In this document: positions 46,769-56,760 of the stretch, in pieces
Layout: every line of letters starts with the position of its first letter
How positions within the stretch are numbered: position 1 is the stretch's first letter
From: Enterobacter cloacae
GTDB lineage: Bacteria > Pseudomonadota > Gammaproteobacteria > Enterobacterales > Enterobacteriaceae
DNA length: 64,000 nt
Reading direction: 5' to 3'
Assembly: GCF_013375935.1 (NCBI RefSeq)
Contig: NZ_CP056117.1
Span: 4,340,001-4,404,000 of the forward strand
The notes under the pieces: generated by a model
The model's input: only the letters and a program-made list of their open reading frames with translations
The model's database searches: none
Told to the model about the DNA's origin: nothing
Made by a program: the position numbers and the translations under genes

Positions 46769-47677
46769 ATGCGCAATCGCACTTTTGCGGATCTGGACCG
46801 CGTGGTCGCACTTGGAGGAGGCCATGGCCTGGGTCGGGTTATGTCGTCGTTATCGTCACTTGGCTCACGCCTGACGGGCATCGTGACCACCACCGACAAC
46901 GGCGGCTCCACCGGGCGGATCCGACGCGCCGAAGGCGGGATTGCCTGGGGTGACATGCGCAACTGTCTTAACCAGCTCATTACGGAGCCAAGCGTGGCCT
47001 CGGCGATGTTTGAGTACCGTTTTGGCGGGAATGGCGAACTTTCAGGCCATAACCTGGGAAATCTGATGTTAAAGGCGCTGGACCACCTGAGCGTGCGGCC
47101 TCTGGAGGCGATCAACTTAATTCGTAACCTCCTCAAAGTGGATGCGTTTCTGATCCCGATGTCGGAACAGCCGGTGGATTTGATGGCGATCGATGCCGAC
47201 GATCACGAGGTATACGGCGAGGTGAATATCGATCAGCTTATTCTGCCGCCAAAAGAGTTGATGACCTACCCCAGCGTACACGCAACGCGTGAAGCGGTAG
47301 AAGCGATTGGCGAAGCCGATCTTATCCTGATTGGGCCGGGAAGTTTTTATACCAGCCTGATGCCGATCCTGCTGGTAAACGAGCTGGCGCAGGCGCTGCG
47401 CAGAACGCCCGCGCCCATGGTGTATATCGGTAATTTAGGTCGCGAACTCAGCCCGGCGGCGGCGAGCCTGTCGCTGGCAGACAAGCTTGAACTGATGGAG
47501 CAGTACGTCGGCAAAAAAATTATCGACGGTGTCGTGGTCGGGCCGAAAGTGGATGTGTCGGGAATTGGCGATCGCGTGGTGGTGCAGGAGCCGCTGGAGG
47601 CGAGCGACATTAAATACCGTCACGACCGCCATCTGCTGCGCGAGGCGCTGGAGAAGGCGATTCAGGAGTTGGGGTAG
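46769..47677 (+). CDS. ybhK: YbhK (YvcK/CofD-like family)
   Basis: 302 residues. The first ATG (46763) touches the ribosome site AAGGA at 46758-46762; the second, at 46769, is 6 nt away, so it is taken as the start ([20 protein letters not shown]). Contains the nucleotide-binding GGGHGLGRV loop and [12 protein letters not shown], which bind UDP-sugars in YvcK. Role in carbon metabolism or morphology is known for the Bacillus homologue; not established for YbhK. Confidence 0.93.
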   Translation: MRNRTFADLDRVVALGGGHGLGRVMSSLSSLGSRLTGIVTTTDNGGSTGRIRRAEGGIAWGDMRNCLNQLITEPSVASAMFEYRFGGNGELSGHNLGNLMLKALDHLSVRPLEAINLIRNLLKVDAFLIPMSEQPVDLMAIDADDHEVYGEVNIDQLILPPKELMTYPSVHATREAVEAIGEADLILIGPGSFYTSLMPILLVNELAQALRRTPAPMVYIGNLGRELSPAAASLSLADKLELMEQYVGKKIIDGVVVGPKVDVSGIGDRVVVQEPLEASDIKYRHDRHLLREALEKAIQELG

Positions 47678-47698
47678 GATCGTTTTGTGCGGCCTGAT

Positions 47699-47722
47699 GC
47701 CCTCTCCCACAGGGAGAGGACG
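47699..47722. repeat. Dispersed CCCTCTCCC palindrome, copy 2
   Basis: GCCCTCTCCCACAGGGAGAGGAC lies between the convergent ybhK and uvrB. Same palindrome core as the copies at 42893 and 56734-58106. Confidence 0.75.
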
Positions 47723-47739
47723 AAAACACGCTGCTTTAC

Positions 47740-49755
47740 CTAAGATGCGGCGATGAAGAGATCCCGCAGCTGATGCAGCTGGTCGCGGATTTGCGCCGCC
47801 TCTTCGAACTCCAGGTTCTGGGCGTGCTGCATCATCTGCCCTTCCAGCTCGTGGATCTTCTGCTGCAGCGCTTTCGGCGTCAGCGCGACGGTATCCTCTT
47901 CAACCACTGAACGGGCCTTGCCGCGGCCTTTCGCTTTGGTCTTCGCAATGTTCTGACCCAGCGCCAGAATATCCACCACCTTCTTGTTCAGCCCCTGCGG
48001 TGTAATGCCGTGCTCTTCGTTATAGCGCTGCTGCTTCTCGCGACGACGTTCCGTTTCGCCAATGGCTTTCGCCATCGACGGGGTAATTTTATCCCCGTAC
48101 AGGATCGCCTTCCCGTTGACGTTACGCGCGGCGCGGCCAATGGTCTGGATCAGCGAACGCTCGGAGCGCAGGAAGCCCTCTTTGTCGGCGTCCAGAATGG
48201 CCACCAGAGAAACTTCCGGCATGTCCAGACCTTCTCGCAGAAGGTTGATCCCCACCAGCACGTCGAACTCGCCAAGACGCAGATCGCGGATAATCTCCAT
48301 GCGCTCCACGGTATCGATATCCGAGTGCAGATAACGCACCTTCTCGCCGTGCTCTTCCAGATACTCCGTCAGATCTTCCGCCATGCGCTTGGTGAGCGTG
48401 GTAACCAGCACGCGCTCGTTGATGGCGGAACGGGCGCGAATTTCCGAGAGCAGGTCGTCCACCTGGGTTGCCACCGGACGCACTTCGATAATCGGATCCA
48501 GCAGCCCGGTCGGGCGCACCACCTGGTCCACCACGTCATCACCGGATTTTTCCAGCTCGTAGTTGCCCGGCGTTGCCGATACGTAGATAGTCTGCGGGGC
48601 AAGCGCCTCAAACTCTTCAAACTTCATCGGACGGTTATCCAGCGCTGACGGCAGACGGAACCCGTACTCCACCAGCGTCTCTTTACGCGCGCGGTCACCG
48701 CGGTACATCCCGCCGATCTGGGGGATGGTGACGTGGGATTCGTCGATCACCAGCAGGCCGTCCGCCGGAAGGTAGTCAAACAGCGTAGGCGGCGCTTCGC
48801 CCGGCCCGCGCCCGGAAAGATAGCGTGAGTAGTTTTCAATGCCGGAGCAGTATCCCAGCTCGTTCATCATCTCGATATCGAACTGGGTACGCTGGCTCAG
48901 GCGCTGCTCTTCCAGCAGCTTGTTGTTCGCCAGCAGCACCTTGCGGCGGTCCGCCAGCTCAACCTTGATCTCTTCCATCGCCTGCACGATACGCTCGCGT
49001 GGCGTGACGTAGTGCGTTTTCGGGTAGATGGTGAAGCGCTGGATAACGGACTCGACGTGGCCGGTCAGCGGATCGAACAGCGACAGCCGTTCCACCTCTT
49101 CGTCGAACAGCTCAACGCGCAGCGCCATGTCGTCCGATTCCGCCGGGAAGATGTCGATCACCTCACCGCGCACGCGGAAGGTCCCGCGCTGAAACGCCTG
49201 GTCGTTACGGGTGTACTGCAGCTCCGCCAGACGGCGCAAAATCGCGCGCTGATCGATGATCATCCCCTGCGTCAGGTGCAGCATCATCTTGAGATAGAGA
49301 TCCGGATCGCCCAGGCCGTAGATCGCCGAAACCGAGGCCACCACCACCACGTCGCGACGCTCCAGCAGCGCTTTGGTCGCCGACAGACGCATCTGCTCAA
49401 TGTGTTCATTCACCGAGGCATCTTTTTCGATGAACGTGTCGGAGCTGGGAACGTAGGCTTCCGGCTGGTAATAGTCGTAGTAGGAGACGAAATACTCTAC
49501 GGCGTTTTCCGGGAAGAACTCTTTCATCTCACCGTACAGCTGCGCCGCCAGCGTTTTGTTGGGCGCCAGGACCATGGTTGGCCGCTGAAGATCGGCAATG
49601 ACGTTGGCAATGGTAAACGTTTTACCCGAACCGGTTACTCCAAGCAGGGTCTGGTGCGCCAGCCCGTCTTCCAGCCCCTCTTCCAGGCGACGAATAGCCT
49701 CGGGCTGGTCCCCGGATGGACGGAAAGCAGAATTCAATTTGAACGGTTTACTCAT
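47740..49755 (-). CDS. uvrB: Excinuclease ABC subunit UvrB
   Basis: 671 residues; ATG at 49755 ([18 protein letters not shown]). Superfamily 2 helicase-like damage-recognition protein: Walker A GVTGSGKT (about 39-46), the beta-hairpin [12 protein letters not shown] (about 92-103), DESH in [24 protein letters not shown] and the C-terminal UVR motif ([13 protein letters not shown]) that recruits UvrC. Core of nucleotide excision repair. A LexA box lies about 75 bp upstream. Confidence 0.98.
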   Translation of the reverse strand: MSKPFKLNSAFRPSGDQPEAIRRLEEGLEDGLAHQTLLGVTGSGKTFTIANVIADLQRPTMVLAPNKTLAAQLYGEMKEFFPENAVEYFVSYYDYYQPEAYVPSSDTFIEKDASVNEHIEQMRLSATKALLERRDVVVVASVSAIYGLGDPDLYLKMMLHLTQGMIIDQRAILRRLAELQYTRNDQAFQRGTFRVRGEVIDIFPAESDDMALRVELFDEEVERLSLFDPLTGHVESVIQRFTIYPKTHYVTPRERIVQAMEEIKVELADRRKVLLANNKLLEEQRLSQRTQFDIEMMNELGYCSGIENYSRYLSGRGPGEAPPTLFDYLPADGLLVIDESHVTIPQIGGMYRGDRARKETLVEYGFRLPSALDNRPMKFEEFEALAPQTIYVSATPGNYELEKSGDDVVDQVVRPTGLLDPIIEVRPVATQVDDLLSEIRARSAINERVLVTTLTKRMAEDLTEYLEEHGEKVRYLHSDIDTVERMEIIRDLRLGEFDVLVGINLLREGLDMPEVSLVAILDADKEGFLRSERSLIQTIGRAARNVNGKAILYGDKITPSMAKAIGETERRREKQQRYNEEHGITPQGLNKKVVDILALGQNIAKTKAKGRGKARSVVEEDTVALTPKALQQKIHELEGQMMQHAQNLEFEEAAQIRDQLHQLRDLFIAAS

Positions 49756-49830
49756 GGGCAACGACCTGATGACGTAATAAGCGGCAGGTGAGTAATTTTA
49801 CTCGTTGTGGCCAGGATTGCCAGTAAAAAA

Positions 49831-49850
49831 CACTGGATGAAAAACCAGTA
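49831..49850 (-). promoter_or_regulatory. LexA (SOS) box of uvrB
   Basis: On the minus strand TACTGGTTTTTCATCCAGTG: CTG-N10-CAG with flanking TA, an excellent fit to the LexA consensus and similar to the E. coli uvrB box. It lies about 75 bp upstream of uvrB. Confidence 0.9.
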
Positions 49851-50152
49851 GCGTGTCAGGATATTTAGCGTAGCGGGGAGAGGTTTAGCGCGATCCCGAC
49901 CAAAATTTTATATCAGACAAAATAAAACACCACGCTTTGGGGGTTATCCCCAGAACTATTACTTTTTTAACATTTGTCAAGGGACGATATGAAAGTTTTG
50001 TGGCAACCCGTCGTGGTGCGGTGCCGGGAATTGCATTTATCTAATTCGTTAATAAACAAAGACTATTTCATCAAGCCGCGTTTCGCATCAATTTGGGCGT
50101 AACCCGCGTATTCTCTCGCTTATCGCGTGTTTTCTAACTCTAATGCACAAGG

Positions 50153-50175
50153 TTATCCACAGGAATAGTGGATAA
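50153..50175. promoter_or_regulatory. Inverted pair of DnaA boxes
   Basis: TTATCCACAGGAATA followed by GTGGATAA: two perfect, opposed DnaA boxes (TTATCCACA and TTATCCACT) 6-7 bp apart. Another, TTATCCCCA, lies at 49944-49952. No gene uses them obviously. Confidence 0.6.
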
Positions 50176-50506
50176 CTGCCTCCAGCCCGTATGGCGCGTA
50201 CTTCAGCAAATTCCCGGTTTTTCCCACGAAGCGGCGGTAAAAAATTTTTATCACTCTTTTTTGCCTGGAAAGCGCTCAATTTTTCATAAGCCGTCGGTGA
50301 GATCTTAATCACATTTCCGTCATTTTCCCCTGCACCACAATTCAACATGTTCGGCACCGGGAGCGTGCATTTGAAGCAGCCGTATTACTTTTAAGCAGTG
50401 TGTTATTCCTAAAAACGGCCTTTTTTTAATCATTATTCAGCTTCTGGCAGGCGTTTTGCAGACATCAACCTGAGCCTTACACCCACACATTTTTAAGGAG
50501 AGAAAG

Positions 50507-51229
50507 ATGTTGAGTCTGCGTGCTGTAAATCAGTTTTACGGGAGCCAACATACGCTATGGAACGTGAATGTCGACTTTCCACAAGGGATCTGTACAGGCA
50601 TCGTTGGCCTGCCCGGCATGGGCAAATCCACGCTCATGAACTGCATTACCGGAAAAGTGCCCGTCGAGAGCGGCACCATCATCTGGCATGAAGCCGGTGC
50701 GCCGCCGCGTAATTTGCTCAGCCCGTCGGCAGAACCCCCTGCGCCGCCAACGATAGGCTACGTCCCGCAGGATCGGCGGATATTTTCCCAGCTGACCATT
50801 GATGAAAACCTGCATATCGCCATGCGGGCGACGGGGAAACCCGATCCTGCCGCAAAAAGCGAGGCGTATGATCTGTTTCCGGAGCTGTATCCGCTGCGCC
50901 AGGTCCGCGCCGCTACGCTTTCGCCTGACGACCAGTATCGGCTGGCCCTGGCCAGCGCGCTGGTTAACCGCCCGCGGGTGCTGATCCTGGATGAGCCCAT
51001 GCATGGCGCCGGGCAGAGTTTCGCCCACAGGCTGGGACAGCTGCTGTTGCGGCTGAATCGGGAGCTGGGAATGACGGTGCTGTTAGCGGAGCAGCAGCTG
51101 TCGTTTATCCGCCGGGTGGCGGACCGTTTCTGCATGCTCTATCGCGGGCGTAACGTGGCGCAGGGCCACGTTAACGAACTGAATGACGAGCTTATTGCAC
51201 ACTGGATGGCGCGGGACGTAAGGCGCTGA
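50507..51229 (+). CDS. Orphan ABC ATPase, UrtE/LivF-like, degraded signature
   Basis: 240 residues; ATG at 50507 with a strong AAGGAGAG. The start (MLSLRAVNQFYGSQHTLWNVNVDFPQG) matches the urea/branched-chain amino-acid importer ATPases UrtE/LivF. Walker A GLPGMGKST and Walker B LILDEPMHG are intact, as are the Q-loop region (YVPQDRRIFSQLT) and the LLAEQQ in place of the His switch usual for LivF. The signature, however, reads LSPDDQYRLA rather than LSGGQQQ. No permease, binding protein or second ATPase is adjacent, so it is an orphan between uvrB and bioD and absent from that place in E. coli. Either a partner of a distant transporter or a repurposed ATPase. Confidence 0.82.
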   Translation: MLSLRAVNQFYGSQHTLWNVNVDFPQGICTGIVGLPGMGKSTLMNCITGKVPVESGTIIWHEAGAPPRNLLSPSAEPPAPPTIGYVPQDRRIFSQLTIDENLHIAMRATGKPDPAAKSEAYDLFPELYPLRQVRAATLSPDDQYRLALASALVNRPRVLILDEPMHGAGQSFAHRLGQLLLRLNRELGMTVLLAEQQLSFIRRVADRFCMLYRGRNVAQGHVNELNDELIAHWMARDVRR

Positions 51230-51893
51230 GATTGAGATACTGCCCGGTTTCCGCCTGCTCTGCACCGTCGGCAAGCCACGGGATCTCCCCCAGGAACGGC
51301 GCTGGCAGCATCCGCTTCAGCGTCGCCAGATACTCAGCATGGCGCTTACCCGGCGCAACCACGTCGTTGGCTATCCAGCCTGCCAGCGGCAGCCCGGCCT
51401 GCCGTACGGCCTGAGCGGTCAGCACGGCGTGGTTAATACACCCAAGCTTCACGCCAACCACCAGAATCACCGGGAGCCGTTCGGCCTGCACCCAGTCGGC
51501 AAACGTCTGCTGTTCCGAAAGCGGGGTAAACCAGCCGCCGGCCCCTTCCACCAGCACCCAGTCGGCCTGACTTTCAAGCGCGCGCAGGCCGGATGAGAGC
51601 ACGGCGAACTCAATCGGACGGCCTTCATCAGCACTCACGATGTGCGGCGAGGTTGGCTCGGCAAAGGTGTAGGGATTTACCGCAGAATAGGCAAGGCTGA
51701 GGCTGCCGTTACGCTGTAGCGCCAGCGCGTCGGTATTGCGTAACCCCTCAGGGGTCATCTCGCTGCCGGAGGCCACGGGCTTATATCCGGCGGCCTTTTT
51801 CCCCAGCCGTTTCGCCGCCTGCAGCAGCGCGGCGCTGGCAACCGTTTTACCGACTTCGGTGTCCGTGCCGGTAACAAAATAACGTTCAGTCAC
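51192..51893 (-). CDS. bioD: Dethiobiotin synthetase BioD
   Basis: 233 residues from the GTG at 51893 (reads [16 protein letters not shown]), the start that lines up with E. coli BioD and overlaps the bioC end by 8 bp; an ATG at 51908 would add five residues. P-loop GTDTEVGKT (about residues 8-16), ATP site, [10 protein letters not shown] and the EGAGGW motif identify BioD. Uses ATP and CO2 to form the ureido ring of dethiobiotin, the step before BioB. It overlaps the orphan ABC gene, antisense, by 38 bp. Confidence 0.95.
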   Translation of the reverse strand: MTERYFVTGTDTEVGKTVASAALLQAAKRLGKKAAGYKPVASGSEMTPEGLRNTDALALQRNGSLSLAYSAVNPYTFAEPTSPHIVSADEGRPIEFAVLSSGLRALESQADWVLVEGAGGWFTPLSEQQTFADWVQAERLPVILVVGVKLGCINHAVLTAQAVRQAGLPLAGWIANDVVAPGKRHAEYLATLKRMLPAPFLGEIPWLADGAEQAETGQYLNLSALRPAPSSVQ

Positions 51894-52641
51894 GTTCAAT
51901 AATCCCATGAAAAAGATGATAGGAGAGCGGGAACTGGCCCCGCGCCTGCGGCCAGGCCAGCTCCAGACGCTGTAGCTGACCGCGGGTGAGCGGCTTCTTC
52001 TCCCGCCCGGCGTGCAGGTGCGTGGCGCCAATGCCCTTCAGAGAGCGCATGGCGCTTAGCGCATCGCTAAATTCGAGGGTGACGGTCTGGGCCACGCCGC
52101 GATAGCGCCAGCCGTCCAGCGCCTGGATGACCTGCCCGTGGGAGAGAAACCGGTTGGCGTGCGGCTGCGCATCCACCGCCCTCCACGCCTGATTCAGCTC
52201 CGGCAGCGAACTTTTCAGCAGGGTGGTAAACGCCACCGTCCCGCCGGGCCGCGCCACGCGGTACAGCTCGCGCAGCGCCTGCGGCAGGCTGGTGCACCAC
52301 TGCACCGCCAGATGGCTCCAGACCAGGTCGAACCGGGCGTCCGCCAGCGGAATGGACTCGATATCTGCCACCAGATAATGGTCCGCCGACTGCTGATGAC
52401 GGGCTTCTTCCAGCATTCGCGAGGACAGATCCAGCGCCGTAACGTGGCTGCCGTTCTCGCGCCAGTAGCGGCTGTTGCTTCCCGGCCCGCAGCCCGCGTC
52501 CAGCACCTGCGCAAACCGTTTGTCGCCGAGCGCGGAGAGCAGCCCGCGCGCGCTCAGGCGCTGCAGCTCATCGTGCTGTGAATAGCTTTGCGCAGCCCGG
52601 CCAAACGCCGCGGCAACGGCCTGCTTATTGACGGGAGACAT
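51886..52641 (-). CDS. bioC: Malonyl-ACP O-methyltransferase BioC
   Basis: 251 residues, the same as E. coli. SAM methyltransferase: [14 protein letters not shown] (about residues 47-60) and [10 protein letters not shown]. Methylates malonyl-ACP so that fatty-acid enzymes can build the pimeloyl chain. Overlaps bioF by 17 bp and bioD by 8 bp. Confidence 0.96.
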   Translation of the reverse strand: MSPVNKQAVAAAFGRAAQSYSQHDELQRLSARGLLSALGDKRFAQVLDAGCGPGSNSRYWRENGSHVTALDLSSRMLEEARHQQSADHYLVADIESIPLADARFDLVWSHLAVQWCTSLPQALRELYRVARPGGTVAFTTLLKSSLPELNQAWRAVDAQPHANRFLSHGQVIQALDGWRYRGVAQTVTLEFSDALSAMRSLKGIGATHLHAGREKKPLTRGQLQRLELAWPQARGQFPLSYHLFHGIIERD

Positions 52642-53782
52642 GCAGGGCCTCCAGAAGGGCGTCGATATCCCCGGCTTCGTGCGCTGCCGTGAGCGTCAGA
52701 CGCAAACGCGCGGTGCCCGGCGGAACGGTAGGCGGACGGATAGCCGTCACCCACATTCCGCTTTCCCGCAGCGCCTGTGCCAGCGCCAGCGCCCGGTGGT
52801 TTTCGCCCACGATCAGAGGCTGTATGGCGCTTTGTGAATCGGTCAGGCGGAACGGGAGCTCGCTAATGCCCCGGCGAAAACGCTGAATATGTTCAGCCAG
52901 GCGCGCACGGCGTTCAGCCCCCTCTTCGCCGCGGATCACGGACAGTGACGCGCAAAGCGCCACGGCCTGCGCCGGGGGCATGCTGGTGCTGTAGATCAGA
53001 TGCCGGGCGAACTGGACCAGGTAATCGGCCACCGGCTCGCTGCACAGCACCGCGGCGCCGCTAACGCCAAACCCTTTTCCGAAGGTAACCACCAGCAGCT
53101 CCGGCCTGACGCGCTGCCGGTACGCGCTTCCGCGCCCCTCTTCGCCAACGACGCCAGTGCCGTGGGCATCGTCAACCATCAGCCAGGCATTATGCCGTTT
53201 TGCGGCCTCGTGCAGGGCGGCGAGCGGCGCGCTGTCGCCATCCATGCTGAATATCCCTTCCGTCACCGCCAGCTGGAGACCTGTACCGTTTTTTTCCAGC
53301 AGGGCGTTCAGCTGAGCGACATCGTTATGGGCAAAACGCCGCAGCTGCGCCGGGCTGAGATGTGCCGCTTCGAGCAGCGAGGCGTGGCTCAGGCGGTCTG
53401 CAACAATGCGGTCCTCTTTGCCCATCAGGGCAGAAATTACCGCCTGATTGGCGGCAAAACCGGAGATAAACAGCAGCGCGCGCGGATAGCCCAGCCAGTC
53501 GGCCAGCGCCTCCTCCAGCGCCTGATGCGCGGCGGTGTAGCCGCTGACGTGCCCGGAGCCGCCGCTGCCCACGCCGTAACTTTCCGCGCCCTGCTGCCAG
53601 GCACGAACGACCTGCGGGTGCTGGCTCAGGCCAAGATAGTCGTTGCTGGAGAAATTGCAGAACCGCTGGCCTTCCCGGGTGAGAAAACGGCCTGCGCCGT
53701 GTTCCACCACCCCGCGTACCCGAAACGCATCCGCCGCCCGACGCTCGTCGAGCGCGGTACTGATGCGCGCCTGCCAGGTCAT
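52625..53782 (-). CDS. bioF: 8-amino-7-oxononanoate synthase BioF
   Basis: 385 residues. PLP-dependent alpha-oxoamine synthase: [27 protein letters not shown] and the PLP lysine in [13 protein letters not shown] (near residue 237). Joins pimeloyl-ACP and alanine. Second gene of bioBFCD; overlaps bioB by 4 bp. Confidence 0.97.
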   Translation of the reverse strand: MTWQARISTALDERRAADAFRVRGVVEHGAGRFLTREGQRFCNFSSNDYLGLSQHPQVVRAWQQGAESYGVGSGGSGHVSGYTAAHQALEEALADWLGYPRALLFISGFAANQAVISALMGKEDRIVADRLSHASLLEAAHLSPAQLRRFAHNDVAQLNALLEKNGTGLQLAVTEGIFSMDGDSAPLAALHEAAKRHNAWLMVDDAHGTGVVGEEGRGSAYRQRVRPELLVVTFGKGFGVSGAAVLCSEPVADYLVQFARHLIYSTSMPPAQAVALCASLSVIRGEEGAERRARLAEHIQRFRRGISELPFRLTDSQSAIQPLIVGENHRALALAQALRESGMWVTAIRPPTVPPGTARLRLTLTAAHEAGDIDALLEALHVSRQ

Positions 53783-54819
53783 ACGGCTGCCGCGTTGTAG
53801 AACCGATCGGTGTCGGCATTGAAAATCTGCTGCTCCAGCTGCTGCTGTTGCTCGTTATCCCCCGCCTGCACCCCGGTCTGGTGCGGGTTCAGCCCCAGCT
53901 TGCGGAACAGCTGAACGTCTTTGTCCTCTTCCGGGTTCGGCGTGGTCAGCAGCTTGCAGCCGTAGAAAATGGAGTTGGCCCCGGCCATAAAGCACATCGC
54001 CTGGGTCTGCTCGCTCATCTGCTCGCGACCGGCAGAAAGGCGAACGTAAGAGGTCGGCATCATGATGCGCGCCACCGCGATGGTGCGGATAAAATCAAAC
54101 GCATCCACGTCGTCGTTATCCGCCAGCGGCGTGCCTTTCACCTTCACCAGCATGTTGATTGGCACGCTTTCCGGCGGGGTCGGCAGGTTCGCCAGCTGTA
54201 ACAGCAGGCCGGCACGATCCTTCACCGTCTCGCCCAGGCCCACGATACCGCCGGAACAGACCTTGATCCCCGCGTCACGCACCTTATCCAGCGTGTCCAG
54301 ACGCTCCTGATAGGTGCGCGTGGTGATGATGTTGCCGTAGAACTCCGGCGAGGTGTCGAGGTTGTGGTTGTAATAATCCAGCCCCGCCGCCGACAGACGC
54401 TGCGCCTGCTCGTCGTTCAGCGTGCCGAGCGTCATGCAGGCTTCGAGCCCCATCTCCTTCACGCCCTTTACCATCTGCTCCAGATACGGCATGTCGCGAT
54501 CGCTGGGGTTTTTCCACGCCGCCCCCATGCAGAAACGGGTCGAGCCGGCGTTTTTTGCCTTACGCGCGGAGTCGAGCACCTGCTCCACCTCCATCAGGCG
54601 CTCGGATTCAAGTCCGGTTTTATAGCGCGCGCTTTGCGGGCAATATTTGCAGTCTTCCGGGCAGGCACCGGTTTTGATCGACAGCAGCGTGCTGACCTGA
54701 ACATGGCGAGGGTCGAAGTGCTGACGGTGCACCTGCTGCGCTTCAAACATCAGCTCCAGGAAAGGTTTATTGAATAATTCAGTGACTTGCGACATCGTCC
54801 AGCGTGCGTGGTGAGCCAT
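53779..54819 (-). CDS. bioB: Biotin synthase BioB
   Basis: 346 residues, the same as E. coli. Radical SAM enzyme: CPEDCKYC places Cys53, Cys57 and Cys60 on the 4Fe-4S cluster; the 2Fe-2S cluster Cys/Arg ligands are in [29 protein letters not shown] and [10 protein letters not shown]. Inserts sulfur into dethiobiotin. First gene of the leftward biotin operon, controlled by the BirA operator next to it. Confidence 0.98.
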   Translation of the reverse strand: MAHHARWTMSQVTELFNKPFLELMFEAQQVHRQHFDPRHVQVSTLLSIKTGACPEDCKYCPQSARYKTGLESERLMEVEQVLDSARKAKNAGSTRFCMGAAWKNPSDRDMPYLEQMVKGVKEMGLEACMTLGTLNDEQAQRLSAAGLDYYNHNLDTSPEFYGNIITTRTYQERLDTLDKVRDAGIKVCSGGIVGLGETVKDRAGLLLQLANLPTPPESVPINMLVKVKGTPLADNDDVDAFDFIRTIAVARIMMPTSYVRLSAGREQMSEQTQAMCFMAGANSIFYGCKLLTTPNPEEDKDVQLFRKLGLNPHQTGVQAGDNEQQQQLEQQIFNADTDRFYNAAAV

Positions 54820-54863
54820 CGGGCTTCTCCAAAGGGTTTTGTTAATTGTCGGTTCGGTTTATA

Positions 54864-54899
54864 CTTGTAAACCTAAAACTTTTCAAAATGGTTTACAAG
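54864..54899. promoter_or_regulatory. BirA operator between bioB and bioA
   Basis: Inverted repeat CTTGTAAACC and GGTTTACAAG separated by 16 bp, the bioO operator of enterobacteria. It overlaps both divergent promoters; the BirA-biotinyl-AMP complex bound here shuts both operons when biotin is plentiful. Confidence 0.92.
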
Positions 54900-54905
54900 T
54901 CGATT

Positions 54906-56195
54906 ATGACCCAGGACGATCTCGCCTTCGACAGACAGCATATCTGGCACCCTTACACCTCCACGTCCCGTCCCCTTCCCGTCTATCCGGTGGCCTCCGC
55001 ACACGGATGCGAGCTGCATCTCGCCAGCGGCGAGCGGCTTGTGGACGGAATGTCCTCCTGGTGGGCAGCGATCCATGGCTATAACCATCCGCGGCTGAAC
55101 GCGGCGATGAAGTCCCAGATTGACCGGATGTCACACGTGATGTTTGGCGGGATCGCCCATCAGCCTGCGGTCGATCTGTGCCGCCGTCTGGTAGCGATGA
55201 CTCCCGACGCGCTGGAGTGCGTGTTTCTTGCCGACTCCGGCTCGGTGGCCGTGGAGGTGGCAATGAAAATGGCGTTGCAGTACTGGCATGCGAAAGGCGA
55301 AACGCGCCAGCGGTTCCTCACCTTCCGCAACGGCTATCACGGCGACACCTTTGGCGCGATGTCGGTGTGCGATCCGGACAACTCCATGCACAGCCTGTGG
55401 AAAGGCTATCTGCCGGAAAACCTGTTTGCTCCGGCTCCGCAGAGCCGCTTCGACGGCGAATGGGACGAGATGGACATAGTGGGCTTTGCGCGGCTGATGG
55501 CGGCCCATCGCCATGAGATTGCTGCCGTGATTCTCGAGCCGATTGTGCAGGGCGCGGGCGGAATGCGGATGTACCATCCCGAATGGCTGAAGCGCATTCG
55601 AAAAATGTGCGACCGCGAGGGCATTCTGCTGATAGCCGATGAGATCGCCACCGGCTTTGGCCGCACCGGGAAGCTTTTCGCCTGCGAGCATGCGGGTATT
55701 GCGCCGGATATTCTGTGCCTGGGCAAAGCGTTGACCGGCGGCACCATGACGCTCTCCGCCACGCTTACCACACGCCACGTTGCCGACACCATCAGCGACG
55801 GCGAAGCGGGCTGTTTTATGCACGGCCCAACGTTTATGGGCAACCCGCTGGCCTGCGCGGTGGCAAGCGAAAGCCTCGCCATTCTGGAGAGCGGCGAATG
55901 GCAGGCGCAGGTGGCGGCGATTGAGGCGCAGCTGAAACAGGCGCTGAGCGCGGCGGCGGATGCGCCATACGTGACGGACGTCCGCGTGCTGGGCGCCATC
56001 GGCGTGGTCGAAACGACGCATCCGGTTAACATGGCCGCGTTGCAGCGCTTCTTCGTTGACCAGGGCGTGTGGGTGCGGCCGTTCGGTAAGCTGATCTACC
56101 TGATGCCCCCGTACAGCATATCGCAGGAGCAGTTACGCAAGCTCACGTCGGCGGTGGTTAAAGCCGTGACTATACCGGCGCATTTCACGATTTAA
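54906..56195 (+). CDS. bioA: DAPA aminotransferase BioA
   Basis: 429 residues, the same as E. coli; ATG at 54906 ([19 protein letters not shown]), 6 bp beyond the BirA operator, so the leader is short. Class III PLP aminotransferase: [27 protein letters not shown] and the PLP lysine in [10 protein letters not shown] (near residue 274). Converts KAPA to DAPA using SAM as amino donor. Divergent from bioBFCD, followed by ybhB. Confidence 0.98.
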   Translation: MTQDDLAFDRQHIWHPYTSTSRPLPVYPVASAHGCELHLASGERLVDGMSSWWAAIHGYNHPRLNAAMKSQIDRMSHVMFGGIAHQPAVDLCRRLVAMTPDALECVFLADSGSVAVEVAMKMALQYWHAKGETRQRFLTFRNGYHGDTFGAMSVCDPDNSMHSLWKGYLPENLFAPAPQSRFDGEWDEMDIVGFARLMAAHRHEIAAVILEPIVQGAGGMRMYHPEWLKRIRKMCDREGILLIADEIATGFGRTGKLFACEHAGIAPDILCLGKALTGGTMTLSATLTTRHVADTISDGEAGCFMHGPTFMGNPLACAVASESLAILESGEWQAQVAAIEAQLKQALSAAADAPYVTDVRVLGAIGVVETTHPVNMAALQRFFVDQGVWVRPFGKLIYLMPPYSISQEQLRKLTSAVVKAVTIPAHFTI

Positions 56196-56243
56196 CCCTA
56201 TGGGTTACACTTTGTGAACGAGTGACTCACGAGGGTAAACCGT

Positions 56244-56720
56244 ATGAAAATCATCAGCAAAGACTTACGCGACGGCGAAAAGCTGCCGGAACGACACGTT
56301 TTTAACGGGATGGGCTATCAGGGAGATAATATCTCTCCCCATCTGGCGTGGGACGATGTGCCCGCCGGAACCAAAAGCTTTGTCGTGACCTGCTACGATC
56401 CGGACGCCCCGACCGGCTCCGGCTGGTGGCACTGGATTGTGGCAAACCTGCCTGCGGATACGCGCGTGCTGCCGCAGGGTTCCGGCTCCGACCTGGTTGC
56501 CCTCCCTGAAGGTGCAATACAGACGCGCACTGATTTTGGCAAAGCGGGCTACGGCGGCGCGGCGCCGCCAAAAGGGGAAACCCACCGCTATATCTTCACG
56601 GTGCACGCGCTGGACGTGGATAAGATTGAGGTCGACGAAGGGGCAAGCGGCGCGATGGTGGGCTTTAACGTGCATTTCCATTCGCTCGGGAGCGCATCGA
56701 TTACGGCGATGTATTCGTAA
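56244..56720 (+). CDS. ybhB: PEBP-family protein YbhB
   Basis: 158 residues, the same as E. coli YbhB. Phosphatidylethanolamine-binding protein fold with DNISPHLAWDDVP, VTCYDPDAPTGSGWWHWIV and GGAAPPKGETHRY, which form the anion site. Biochemical role unclear. Follows bioA by 48 bp as in E. coli; in E. coli ybhC follows it, here an IS481 element. Confidence 0.94.
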   Translation: MKIISKDLRDGEKLPERHVFNGMGYQGDNISPHLAWDDVPAGTKSFVVTCYDPDAPTGSGWWHWIVANLPADTRVLPQGSGSDLVALPEGAIQTRTDFGKAGYGGAAPPKGETHRYIFTVHALDVDKIEVDEGASGAMVGFNVHFHSLGSASITAMYS

Positions 56721-56733
56721 TCCTGCGGTCTGA

Positions 56734-56760
56734 TGGCCCCTCACCCCAGCCCTCTCCCAC
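56734..56760. repeat. Dispersed CCCTCTCCC palindrome, left half split by IS481
   Basis: CCCCTCACCCCAGCCCTCTCCCAC runs straight into the IS end; its other arm GGGGAGAGGG starts after the IS at 58051. Joining the flanks restores CCCTCTCCC-AC-GGGGAGAGGG, the same palindrome as at 42893 and 47699. Confidence 0.85.

Larger units (their letters stand above)
49756..50506 (-). other. 751-bp region between uvrB and the orphan ABC gene
   Basis: Holds the uvrB LexA box (49831-49850), three DnaA-box-like sites (49944-50175), AT-rich patches and the ribosome site of the next gene. An 89-codon minus-strand frame at 50088-50357 has no start signal and no recognisable motif, so it is not called. In E. coli bioD and uvrB have no gene between them. 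Confidence 0.6.

Noticed and set aside
50088-50357. 89-codon frame upstream of uvrB
   Set aside because: No start signal, no conserved motif, overlaps DnaA-box-like sites.
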